Shown here piece by piece: positions 1-7,518 of a DNA stretch of 15,961 nucleotides. The DNA is taken from assembly GCA_023441725.1 (NCBI GenBank), contig JAEZNV010000131.1:1-15961 (forward strand). The letters run 5' to 3'. The position numbers were made by a program, and so were the translations under genes. Position 1 is the first letter of the stretch; the number at the start of each line of letters is the position of its first letter. This DNA is from Actinomycetes bacterium. Lineage in GTDB: Bacteria; Actinomycetota; Coriobacteriia; Coriobacteriales; Coriobacteriaceae. The notes below the pieces were generated by a model. The model worked only from the letters and a program-made list of their open reading frames with translations, ran no database searches and had not been told where the DNA came from.

Positions 1-787
1 AAGTTCGCACAGGTATGGGGCTGACGAGTCGGCCCTCGTCGTCCTCGCATGCTTGATTCTGACGCTCGACATCGTAGGAGCAGATGGTCACGAGGTCTTG
101 CATACCGGTGGAAACAATAGGTGCATCGACGCCCGGGGTCAAGCCCTGCAACAAAACATCAGCAGCAGAAAGCAAAATCTCCGGACGCATGGAGCCCTCG
201 TTGTCGGCATGGGTGTCGAGCATGAGCACCAGATGGTCCTCACGCTCCCCCGCCGCGAGCTCATAGCCAACGAGCGTATGGTCCAGATCAAGACGCTTGC
301 TCTTTTTGCCGCGCGCATAGTCAATGCCATGACCCGCGCGCAGCGTGTCGATCGCAGCACGCACCTCGTCGGCGCTCACGGGGGCCTCGGGGTCCAGGTG
401 CAAGTCGATGCGGTACGACAGACGCGTAAGTTGAGCCGTCAGCGCCGGCGTGCGCACGTCGATGTAGGCGGCCTCGATGGGTGCCAAATCTGCCGGGGAC
501 GCCGCGGCCAGGCGCTCAAAGGCCTCGTCAAGCGCGACGAACTCGGTCATAAACAGGTCGTACCACTCGCAGGTCGACGACGTGCCCACGGGCAACGCCG
601 ACGAAAATCCCACGCGCATATGCGGCGAGAAGCCCTGCGTCACGGCATAGGGCAGGCCCGCACGGCGCACGATGCGCTCAATGGTATGGATTAGTTCCAG
701 ATGGCCCAGGTACTTAAGGCGATCACGCTTGCCGTAGCGAACGCGCAGCCTAAAGAGCGTGGGATTGTCGGTCAAGCGCTCACTCAT
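1..787 (-). CDS. DUF2344 / TIGR03936 family protein (radical SAM-linked), 3' end cut by window edge
   Basis: Reading the minus strand from the ATG at 785-787 gives 262 codons with no stop before the window ends, so the C-terminus is missing. The N-terminus reads PTLFRLRVRYGKRDRLKYLG, then a HLEL segment, ERIVRRAGLP and QGFSPHMRVGFSSALPVGTS. This matches the conserved pattern of DUF2344 proteins (K-x-x-RLKYLGHLEL, RRAGLP, GFSPHMR, LPVG). Family knowledge: DUF2344 is found next to, or fused to, TIGR03960 radical SAM proteins, and its biochemical role is not established. Here it follows that partner directly; the ATG overlaps the upstream TGA in an ATGA, which indicates translational coupling. 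The last visible residues (about 225-262) are polar and less conserved. The family call is secure; no function is claimed. Confidence 0.88.
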   Translation of the reverse strand, partial: MSERLTDNPTLFRLRVRYGKRDRLKYLGHLELIHTIERIVRRAGLPYAVTQGFSPHMRVGFSSALPVGTSSTCEWYDLFMTEFVALDEAFERLAAASPADLAPIEAAYIDVRTPALTAQLTRLSYRIDLHLDPEAPVSADEVRAAIDTLRAGHGIDYARGKKSKRLDLDHTLVGYELAAGEREDHLVLMLDTHADNEGSMRPEILLSAADVLLQGLTPGVDAPIVSTGMQDLVTICSYDVERQNQACEDDEGRLVSPIPVRT

Positions 788-2661
788 GCGCGATCACCCA
801 TCAATACGTTCTTGGCGTGGAGCGTGGGACAGATTCCGCAGCCGGTGCACGACGTGCGGGTGCAGTCGGGGGTCGTGACGCCCTCGAGCGAACGGCGGTA
901 CTCGCGCTCGAGGAAGCCGCGCGTGCAGCCGGGGCTCACGTGCTCCCAGGGCAGGCGCCAGCCCAGCTCGTAGGGCAGGTGCACCAGCTCGTTGAGGTCG
1001 ATGCCGTTTTTGGCAGCAGCCTCCTTCCAGTTGTCGAGCGAGAAGTGCTCCACCCAGGCGTCGAAGCGCGAGCCCGCACGCCAGGCATCGATGATGACCG
1101 GCGTCATATCGCGACCGGCACGAGAGAGCGCAGCCTCGATAAGCGAGGTCTCCGCATCGTGGTAGTGCACGCGAACGGCACGGTTGCGCACGCTCGTGAT
1201 GAGCAGCTTCTGGCGGCGCTTGACGTCGTCGTAATCGAGCTGCGGGCACCACTGGAAAGGTGTTGCCGCCTTGGGGATAAAGACCGAAACAGAGATAGAC
1301 ACCGAGATGGAGCCGCGGCGCGCCTTGGGCACCACGGAGCGGCCGAGCTCCAGCACGTGATCGGCCAGATTGGCGATAGCCACGATGTCCTCGTCGCGCT
1401 CGCCGGGAAGGCCCATCATGAAGTAGAGCTTCATGCGGTTCCAGCCGGCCTCGAAGGCTGCCTTGGCCGCGCGATCCAAATCCTCCTCGGTCACGTTCTT
1501 GTTGATAATGTCGCGCATACGCTGGCTGCCCGCCTCGGGCGCGAACGTCAGGCCGCCCTTCTTTTCGCCGGCGACCGACTCGGCCATATCAACGCCAAAC
1601 GAATCCAGGCGCTGCGACGGAATGGACACGCGAATGCCCGTGTCCTCCAGACGACGATTAAGCCTACCGAGCACGTCGCGGATACAGGAGTGGTCGGTCG
1701 TCGAAAGCGAGGTAAGCGACACCTCGTCATAGCCAGTCTTTTCCAAGCCCTGGATCACCGATGACACGATCTGGTCGGCCGAGCGCTCGCGCACCGGGCG
1801 ATACGTCATGCCTGCCTGGCAAAAACGGCAGCCGCGGGCGCAGCCACGCAGGATCTCGATAGACAGGCGATCGTGGACGAGCTGCGCATACGGCACGCAC
1901 GACTGAGAAAGCGGATTGGTGGCGCCAAAGTCCTCGACGACGCGCTTGTAGACTACCGGCGGGACATCCTTGCCCTCGCGCGGCACGGTGTAGCCATGCG
2001 GCGAGCAGGGCTCGTCATGACGCACCTCATACAGGGACGGCACATAGGTACCGGCGACCGTCGCGAGCTGCTCGACAATCTGAGCGCGCGAGACGCCCTC
2101 GTCGCGCAAGCGGCGATGCAGCTGGCAGATCTCGAGCAGTGACTCCTCGCCCTCGCCAATGAGGATGGCATCGAAGAATGCAGCGTACGGCTCGGGGTTA
2201 TACACCGAGGGACCACCGGCGACGATGATGGGATCGTCCTCGGTACGGTCGGCAGCCAGCAGCGGAATGCCGGCGAGATCGAGCGCTTCGAGGAAGTTCG
2301 TCACGGCCATCTCGTGCGGCACGTGCATGCCGACGATGTCGAACGAGGCCACGGGCGCTGCACCCTCGAGCGACAGAAGCGGAATCCCCGCCTCGCGCAT
2401 GGCATCGCCCATATCGGGCCACGGCACGTAGCCGCGCTCGCAGGAAATGCCCTCGGCCTGATTAAGAATGTTGTAGAGAATGGCGATGCCTTGGTTGGGC
2501 AGACCGACCTCATACACGTCCGGATAGATCATGCAGCAGCGATAGTCGGCATCGGCCTTTGAGAGCGTCCCCCACTCGTGGTCGATATAGCGACTCGGCT
2601 TTTCGACCTTGGCGAGCAGCGGCTCGATCAGATGAAAACAGTCTTGGTATGGAACGCGCAA
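784..2661 (-). CDS. TIGR03960-type radical SAM protein
   Basis: 625 residues. The N-terminal ~240 residues resemble a cobalamin-binding-like Rossmann region (KPSRYIDHEW at 21-30, YPDVYEVGLPNQG at 46-58, VAGGPSVYNPEP near 148-158, IGEGEE near 168-173). The radical SAM core follows, with CARGCRFC supplying C274, C278 and C281 for the 4Fe-4S cluster. After it come a GLPGERDEDI segment near 418 and a PKAATPFQW motif near 463-471, both typical of this family. A C-terminal cysteine group (C600, C605, C608, C611; DCTRTSCTGCGIC) may hold another metal or cluster. The start is TTG at 2659-2661, six bases after AGGGG; no better start precedes the conserved KPSRY block. The substrate of this family is unknown. 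The following gene encodes its usual partner DUF2344, overlapping by four bases. Family call firm, function open. Confidence 0.93.
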   Translation of the reverse strand: MRVPYQDCFHLIEPLLAKVEKPSRYIDHEWGTLSKADADYRCCMIYPDVYEVGLPNQGIAILYNILNQAEGISCERGYVPWPDMGDAMREAGIPLLSLEGAAPVASFDIVGMHVPHEMAVTNFLEALDLAGIPLLAADRTEDDPIIVAGGPSVYNPEPYAAFFDAILIGEGEESLLEICQLHRRLRDEGVSRAQIVEQLATVAGTYVPSLYEVRHDEPCSPHGYTVPREGKDVPPVVYKRVVEDFGATNPLSQSCVPYAQLVHDRLSIEILRGCARGCRFCQAGMTYRPVRERSADQIVSSVIQGLEKTGYDEVSLTSLSTTDHSCIRDVLGRLNRRLEDTGIRVSIPSQRLDSFGVDMAESVAGEKKGGLTFAPEAGSQRMRDIINKNVTEEDLDRAAKAAFEAGWNRMKLYFMMGLPGERDEDIVAIANLADHVLELGRSVVPKARRGSISVSISVSVFIPKAATPFQWCPQLDYDDVKRRQKLLITSVRNRAVRVHYHDAETSLIEAALSRAGRDMTPVIIDAWRAGSRFDAWVEHFSLDNWKEAAAKNGIDLNELVHLPYELGWRLPWEHVSPGCTRGFLEREYRRSLEGVTTPDCTRTSCTGCGICPTLHAKNVLMGDRA

Positions 2662-2670
2662 AAGAAACCC

Positions 2671-3600
2671 CTAAGCAGCGAGATCGGATGCATCCTCGAA
2701 AGGACTCATGGGACGGGTGGCACCGGCGACCGTGGTCACCAGGTCGCGAACGCGCGAGAACGTGGCAGCAGCGACCTCGTTGGCGCGGCTGTAGTCCACA
2801 TCGCGCTCGTAGAGCGACACGAGCGCGCGGCCCATGCCATAGGTACCCGCGGCTGCGGCAAGCGCCTTAACGACAAAGCCGATGTGCGGCGTCTGCTTCA
2901 CCAATGCGCGGGTGACGGCGCGAATCACCAGACCGCCGGCGAGCACGCCCGCGACCTCGTAGCCGCGCTCGGGCTTTATGCCGCGTCCAAAGATGGCCGC
3001 CAGCTCAAAGAGCATGCCCACCTGCGCCAGCGCCATCACGGGATAGTCGGCACCCGGCAAAAACACCAAGGCGCCCGTCGCCATGTTGGTGAGCGCGCAC
3101 GAGGTAATGATGCGATTTGCCGCCGCGATGCGCATAAAAGGAAAGTTGGCGGCAAAAGCCGTCTCCTTGTCCGTACGATCGAGGATCCAGCGGGCAAGCG
3201 TCTCGAGCAAATAGGTCTTATCGGTCGCCGCCACCACGCCGAGCATGGGCGTAGATTCCTCAACGAACGGCACCTCGACGGCGGACTCGGCAAGCACGCA
3301 CACGGGCGCGCCGGCAATCACGAGCTCCTGCACAGCACTCTCCAGGCGGTCGGATCCGCACGAGAGGACCAACACCACGTCGGTATCGGCCTTGGGAACG
3401 ATACGGTCCTCCCCCAGGCGATCAACACGCACAATGCCCGAAGTCGTCTGCGGCACAAAGGCATCGCGCACCGTCTCGACCAAAAAGGGAGACGCGGTCG
3501 AATCAAGGTAAACCGAGACACGCACCGGTGTATCGGAATCCTTCTTAACAGACGCGCCCATCTTAAAAGCGCTGGTCAACTTATCTACGGGAATCTTCAT
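2671..3600 (-). CDS. DUF697 (YcjF-like) membrane protein with GTPase-like N-terminal half
   Basis: 309 residues with an ATG start preceded by GGAGGGG. Residues about 148-265 look like DUF697: a hydrophobic stretch at 166-182 leading into LPGADYP, MLFELAAIFGRGI (196-208), ERGYEVAGVLAGGLVIRAV (211-229) and a conserved AAAAGTYGMGRALVSLYE (248-265). Several helices here are hydrophobic enough to be membrane segments. Residues 24-143 alternate beta-like and helical stretches (VRVSVYLD, DTDVVLVLSC, APVCVLAE, then an amphipathic helix near 128-141). This resembles the second half of an Era-like GTPase, but I find no GxxxxGK[S/T] P-loop. DUF697 domains are often fused to or adjacent to such GTPases, so a degenerate G domain is possible; that is inference. 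The gene sits between rodA (18-bp gap) and the radical SAM gene (9-bp gap), so it is expressed with the elongasome. Function unknown. Confidence 0.8.
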   Translation of the reverse strand: MKIPVDKLTSAFKMGASVKKDSDTPVRVSVYLDSTASPFLVETVRDAFVPQTTSGIVRVDRLGEDRIVPKADTDVVLVLSCGSDRLESAVQELVIAGAPVCVLAESAVEVPFVEESTPMLGVVAATDKTYLLETLARWILDRTDKETAFAANFPFMRIAAANRIITSCALTNMATGALVFLPGADYPVMALAQVGMLFELAAIFGRGIKPERGYEVAGVLAGGLVIRAVTRALVKQTPHIGFVVKALAAAAGTYGMGRALVSLYERDVDYSRANEVAAATFSRVRDLVTTVAGATRPMSPFEDASDLAA

Positions 3601-3618
3601 GGCAAACCCCTCCAGCGG

Positions 3619-4845
3619 TTACGCGGCGCCCGAACGATGCCGCCATATGGATTGTACGATACCCACCGTCAGCAACTGAATCATCATCGACGACGAACCA
3701 AAACTAATAAACGGCAGCGGAATACCGGTAATCGGCATCATGCCAATGCACATGCCGATATTCTCGAAGGTCTGGAACGCCCACATGCCGACGATACCCA
3801 CGCACGACAGGCGCAAGAACAGTGACTCGCACTTAAAGGCGACGCGAATCGTCGAGAAGATCAGCAGCACGTAGAGGCACAGGAGCAAAAAGGAGCCGCA
3901 GAAGCCGAACGTCTCGGACAGGAAGGCGAAGACGAAGTCGGTGTGGAACTCGGGTAGAAAGCCACCGGCCGACTGAGTCGCGTGGCCCAGGCCCTTACCA
4001 AAGAAGCCACCCGAGCCGACGGCAATGAGCGACTGCTGCAGGTTGTAGGCATCATCCGAATCGGCTTTGTCGGGGTTGATGAAGACTGTCAGACGGTTCA
4101 TCTGATACTGCTTGATCAGCACGTCGTGGCCAAGGAGCGAATCAAAGACCGAGTCGAGCGCCAAGATGAGCGCAATCAAACCAACCAGCAGGGCCAAGGT
4201 CGACAGCACCCATTCGCGGCGTGCACCGCTCATGCAGATGACGATGGCACCCGAGACCAGCACGACCAGGCCCGAGCCCAGGTCGCCCATGGCGACGACG
4301 GCCAAGAACGGAATGGACAGCATACCGCAGAGCTTAATGTAGTCGCGAACGGTATCGATGCGGCCGTTGTATTGCGAGCCAAGCGTGGCCATAAAGAAGA
4401 TGGTGATGAGCTTGGCGAGCTCAACGGGCTGAAAGGTCAGGCCGATACCGGGGATCTTGATCCAGCCCGTCATGCCCAGACCGCCCGTATAGGACAGGCC
4501 CGGAATCTTGGGCGAGAAGATCACAATAAGGTCAATGACGAGCAGCGCCGTCGAGAAATTGGAAATGCCGCGCAGGTCGGTGCGCCAGACGAGTACCGCC
4601 AGAACCGCGCCAATACCGATACCCAGCAGGTGTCGCGAGAACGAGGCATCGGCCTTAAACTGCGAGGCCGACCAAATGATGATGGCGCCATAGGCAACGA
4701 GCGCGACGGTAGCCAGCAGCACGCCGATGTGTACCTTCTGGCGGAACGTGCCGCGCGAGGCCGAGAGCTGCTTGTTAACGCGGTCCAGGCTGCTGCGAGA
4801 GCCGGTTTTGGTTGAGCGGAACAGGTCCGCCGGCGAAAAGTCCAT
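3619..4845 (-). CDS. rodA: RodA, SEDS-family peptidoglycan glycosyltransferase
   Basis: 408 residues, close to the family norm apart from a ~35-residue cytoplasmic N-terminal lead. About ten hydrophobic segments begin at residue 39. SEDS hallmarks are clear: FQPVELAKL (138-146), GDLGSGLVV (187-195), QSLIAVGSGGFFGKG (270-284), PEFHTDFVFAFLSE (298-311) and NIGMCIGMMPITGIPLPFIS (362-381). D303 in HTDF is the position of the acidic residue essential for SEDS polymerase activity. The family polymerises lipid II glycan strands at the cytoplasmic membrane in complex with a class B PBP, here encoded immediately upstream with a 9-bp gap. The ATG follows AGGAGG, whose first bases are also the mrdA stop codon, so the two partners are probably translated together. 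FtsW is the alternative SEDS protein; the mrdA/mreBCD context favours RodA. Confidence 0.96.
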   Translation of the reverse strand: MDFSPADLFRSTKTGSRSSLDRVNKQLSASRGTFRQKVHIGVLLATVALVAYGAIIIWSASQFKADASFSRHLLGIGIGAVLAVLVWRTDLRGISNFSTALLVIDLIVIFSPKIPGLSYTGGLGMTGWIKIPGIGLTFQPVELAKLITIFFMATLGSQYNGRIDTVRDYIKLCGMLSIPFLAVVAMGDLGSGLVVLVSGAIVICMSGARREWVLSTLALLVGLIALILALDSVFDSLLGHDVLIKQYQMNRLTVFINPDKADSDDAYNLQQSLIAVGSGGFFGKGLGHATQSAGGFLPEFHTDFVFAFLSETFGFCGSFLLLCLYVLLIFSTIRVAFKCESLFLRLSCVGIVGMWAFQTFENIGMCIGMMPITGIPLPFISFGSSSMMIQLLTVGIVQSIWRHRSGAA

Positions 4846-4854
4846 CGCAACCTC

Positions 4855-6924
4855 CTATCGAACCGAGGAATCGCCCGTGGCCGTCGACGTGTCGGGCTCG
4901 TCATAAATCGCACCGAGGACATCGCGCACGACGTGCAACGCGGTATCGGAGCCGCCACCGCCCTGCTCCAAGATAGTGGCAATCACGTACTTAGGGTCAT
5001 CGGCCGGCGCGTAGGCGCAAAACCACGCGTAATCGTCCTCGCCGCTCTTCTCGCCCGTGCCGGACTTGCCGTAGACCGTAGGGGTCAGGGAGTTAAAGTG
5101 CGCGGCGGTCGAAGTCGACGCGGAGTAAATCACATCGTGCATGCCGTTGCGGACAAGAGCCAAATCCGAATCGCTGTTGATCTTGGCCTCCAAGCGCTTC
5201 TTCTTGCCCTTGCCGTTGTATTTATAGGCATCGCCGTCGCCATCGCGCGACACGGCTGACAAAAACACGTGAGGCACGTACTGTTTGCCGCCGTTGGCAA
5301 GACCCATATAGGCGCACGCCATCTGCAGGGGCGTCACTAGGATGTCGCCCTGGCCGATGGCAATGTTGGTCATATCGCCGGCATTCCACTTGCGGTCCTC
5401 GGCAGATGCGTCGGTAAAGTAAGACTCTTTCCACTCGGCATCGGGAATACGGCCCGTGCCCTCACTCGGCAGGTCGATGCCGCAGGTCTTGCCCAGGCCC
5501 CAGCGACGAAAGACCTCCTGCAGGCCCTCGGGATGTTGCTCGTCATAAAAGAACGCCTTGCCCATGTCGTAGAACACGGGGTCGCAGGAATTGGCGATAC
5601 CGGACTGCAGCGTCATGACACCATGTCCGGATTGAAGCCAGCAACGCTTGCCCCACGACTTGCCCAGACCCGTCCAATAGCCGGTGCAGTTGGTTGTCTG
5701 CGTTGAAGTGTAGGTTCCAAACTCAAGACCAGCCAGCGCCGAGAGCGGCTTAATGGTCGAAGCCGACATGTACTGGCCGCTAATGGCGCGGTTGAGCAGC
5801 GGATGCGAACCCTCGTCATCGTTGAGCTCGGTCCAAACATCGTTGGAGACGCCGCCGATAAACACCGAAGGATCGAACTTGGGCTCGCTGGCCATGCCCA
5901 GAATCTCGCCGTTATTGGGGTCGAGGCACACCACGGCACCATTGCCGGCGTCGCTGTGGCCTGTGGTCTTAGCGAGCTCAATGGCACTTGCAAGCGCCGT
6001 CTCGCAGGCTTGCTGAATCTTGAGGTCAAGCGTGAGCTTGATGTCGGAGCCGGCCTTGGCGGGCACGGCGCCGGCCTGACCGGTCACATTGCCCGAAGCA
6101 TCGACCTTCACCGTCTGCTCGCCGCGAATACCCTGCAGCAAGTTCTCGTAGTAGCTCTCGACGCCCGCCTGGCCCACGATATCACCCGACTGGTATGTAA
6201 TCTGACCGGCGGCGCTATCGTTATCGCCCGAAGCTTTCTTGTTCTGCGCCTCGAGCTGCTCGGAGGTAATGGTGCCGGTATAGCCCAAAATGTGACAGGC
6301 CGTCTCGCCGTACGGGTACTGGCGCTCGGTGCGCTCGGCAATCTTCACGCCCGGGAACTCGCCGGCATGCTCCTTGATATAGGCAACCGTGGAGCGGCGC
6401 ACGTCCGTCGCGATGGTATGCAGGCTCTGGGCGCCCTCGGAATTGTCCTGAATGTTGCGCAGAACCGCGACGTAGGGCATGCCGAGCACATTCGCGAGGT
6501 GATGCACCAGCACGGTGTCATCGGCCAGGTCGCGATAGGCGACAACGGCAAGTGACGGACGGTTTTGCACAAGTGCCACACCATTGCGATCAAGGATTCG
6601 CCCGCGCACAGCCGGCGTGGTGACGGTACGGGTCTGGTTGCTCTTGGCCTGCTTGTCGTAGTAGTCCGACGAGACCATCTGCATGCCCCACAGCTTGACG
6701 GCGAGCGCGGCAAACATTGCGCCCACGCCGGCGGTGAGGATGGAGAAGCGACCCTTGAAGGCGGTCGCGGCGGTATTGCCCTCGCCCTCGGTGGCGCGCG
6801 GGGCCGTTCCATGCTGCGTATCGTAGGTAAAACGGGAATCGCCGCGGCGCATGATGACCAGCGCGACCACAATGGCCACGACCAGCACGATACCGGCGAT
6901 GATAACCGTCATCTGGGAAGACAT
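4855..6924 (-). CDS. mrdA: Penicillin-binding protein 2 (MrdA-type peptidoglycan transpeptidase)
   Basis: 689 residues. After two N-terminal hydrophobic segments (5-25 and 60-80) comes a PBP dimerisation domain opening with RGRILDRNGVALVQN (107-121), then the transpeptidase domain. Its catalytic motifs are all present: STIK with nucleophile S389 and K392, SCD at 446-448 (an SxD form), and KSGTGE from K620. This class cross-links peptides in lateral-wall peptidoglycan on the outer face of the membrane and works with RodA, encoded next. The ATG at 6922-6924 has a strong AGGGGAGG seven bases away, so the first hydrophobic segment is very likely translated. Two segments are odd because class B PBPs normally have one; they would put the extreme N-terminus outside unless the first is not inserted. 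The C-terminus is a short polar tail. Neighbours rule out a divisome PBP3. Confidence 0.95.
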   Translation of the reverse strand: MSSQMTVIIAGIVLVVAIVVALVIMRRGDSRFTYDTQHGTAPRATEGEGNTAATAFKGRFSILTAGVGAMFAALAVKLWGMQMVSSDYYDKQAKSNQTRTVTTPAVRGRILDRNGVALVQNRPSLAVVAYRDLADDTVLVHHLANVLGMPYVAVLRNIQDNSEGAQSLHTIATDVRRSTVAYIKEHAGEFPGVKIAERTERQYPYGETACHILGYTGTITSEQLEAQNKKASGDNDSAAGQITYQSGDIVGQAGVESYYENLLQGIRGEQTVKVDASGNVTGQAGAVPAKAGSDIKLTLDLKIQQACETALASAIELAKTTGHSDAGNGAVVCLDPNNGEILGMASEPKFDPSVFIGGVSNDVWTELNDDEGSHPLLNRAISGQYMSASTIKPLSALAGLEFGTYTSTQTTNCTGYWTGLGKSWGKRCWLQSGHGVMTLQSGIANSCDPVFYDMGKAFFYDEQHPEGLQEVFRRWGLGKTCGIDLPSEGTGRIPDAEWKESYFTDASAEDRKWNAGDMTNIAIGQGDILVTPLQMACAYMGLANGGKQYVPHVFLSAVSRDGDGDAYKYNGKGKKKRLEAKINSDSDLALVRNGMHDVIYSASTSTAAHFNSLTPTVYGKSGTGEKSGEDDYAWFCAYAPADDPKYVIATILEQGGGGSDTALHVVRDVLGAIYDEPDTSTATGDSSVR

Positions 6925-6937
6925 CTATGGGCCTCCC

Positions 6938-7504
6938 CTATTTGAGTTTGCGGGTTTTGGGCTTAAAGCGCATACCCGTCTGATGACCACCGCGTGCGGA
7001 GAATCCGTAACCGGACTGCGGCACGACACCGGACATCAAAAACGGAATGGCAACCAAACCCGTCAGGATCGAAGACGGCAGCGCATGGCCGAAGATCGCC
7101 ACCACAAAGCTCGTCTCCAAACCCATAAACAGCAAGATGATGCTGTAGACCACGTTGATGGCAAGCGCGAAGGCGCCCACGGTAATACCGCGCGCGCTCG
7201 GGGAGCCGCCCGTCTGACCGGCCGCGCTGTGCACCAGGGCGAAACTACCCACCGTCAGCAGCAGCGACATAACACCCACCGGAACGGCGGCGGAAAGATC
7301 ATAGAACAGGCCACTGCAAAAACCGCAGACGACAGCCCGCGTGGGATCGCCCGAGAACACGCTCAGGCACACAAGAATGATCATGAAGTTGACGCGACCG
7401 CCCGCAATGGAGATCTGCGGCGCCAGGCCTGCCTGCAGCAGTACGCACACAATGGCGGCGATTACAAACGTACGGGAGCTCGCCCCCTGCTCGTGTAGAT
7501 CCAT
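6938..7504 (-). CDS. mreD: MreD, rod shape-determining membrane protein
   Basis: 188 residues from the ATG at 7502-7504; an in-frame ATG at 7508-7510 would add two residues. I chose the inner one because AGGGGG lies seven bases before it but only one base before the outer ATG. The protein is small and very hydrophobic, with about six membrane segments and a basic C-terminus (KPKTRKLK). Its best family signature is GFCSGLFYDLSAAVPVGVMS (63-82 counted from the outer ATG), matching the MreD pattern of a glycine-rich segment, an acidic residue and PxG. MreD is an integral membrane partner of MreC that links cytoplasmic MreB filaments to the wall-synthesis enzymes. Sequence conservation in this family is low, so position between mreC and mrdA adds much of the confidence. 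The stop TAG is the beginning of the mrdA ribosome-binding site. Confidence 0.92.
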   Translation of the reverse strand: MDLHEQGASSRTFVIAAIVCVLLQAGLAPQISIAGGRVNFMIILVCLSVFSGDPTRAVVCGFCSGLFYDLSAAVPVGVMSLLLTVGSFALVHSAAGQTGGSPSARGITVGAFALAINVVYSIILLFMGLETSFVVAIFGHALPSSILTGLVAIPFLMSGVVPQSGYGFSARGGHQTGMRFKPKTRKLK

Positions 7505-7510
7505 GGACAT

Positions 7511-7518
7511 GCCCCCTA
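7511..7518 (-). promoter_or_regulatory. Ribosome-binding site of mreD overlapping the mreC stop
   Basis: On the minus strand TAGGGGG covers the mreC stop codon (7516-7518) and runs on to 7512. It is one base from the first in-frame ATG of mreD and seven from the second, which decides for the second. Confidence 0.6.

Noticed and set aside
817..3825. Plus-strand open frames at 817-1764 and 2578-3825
   Set aside because: Both are antisense to the radical SAM, DUF697 and rodA genes and show no protein-family signal.
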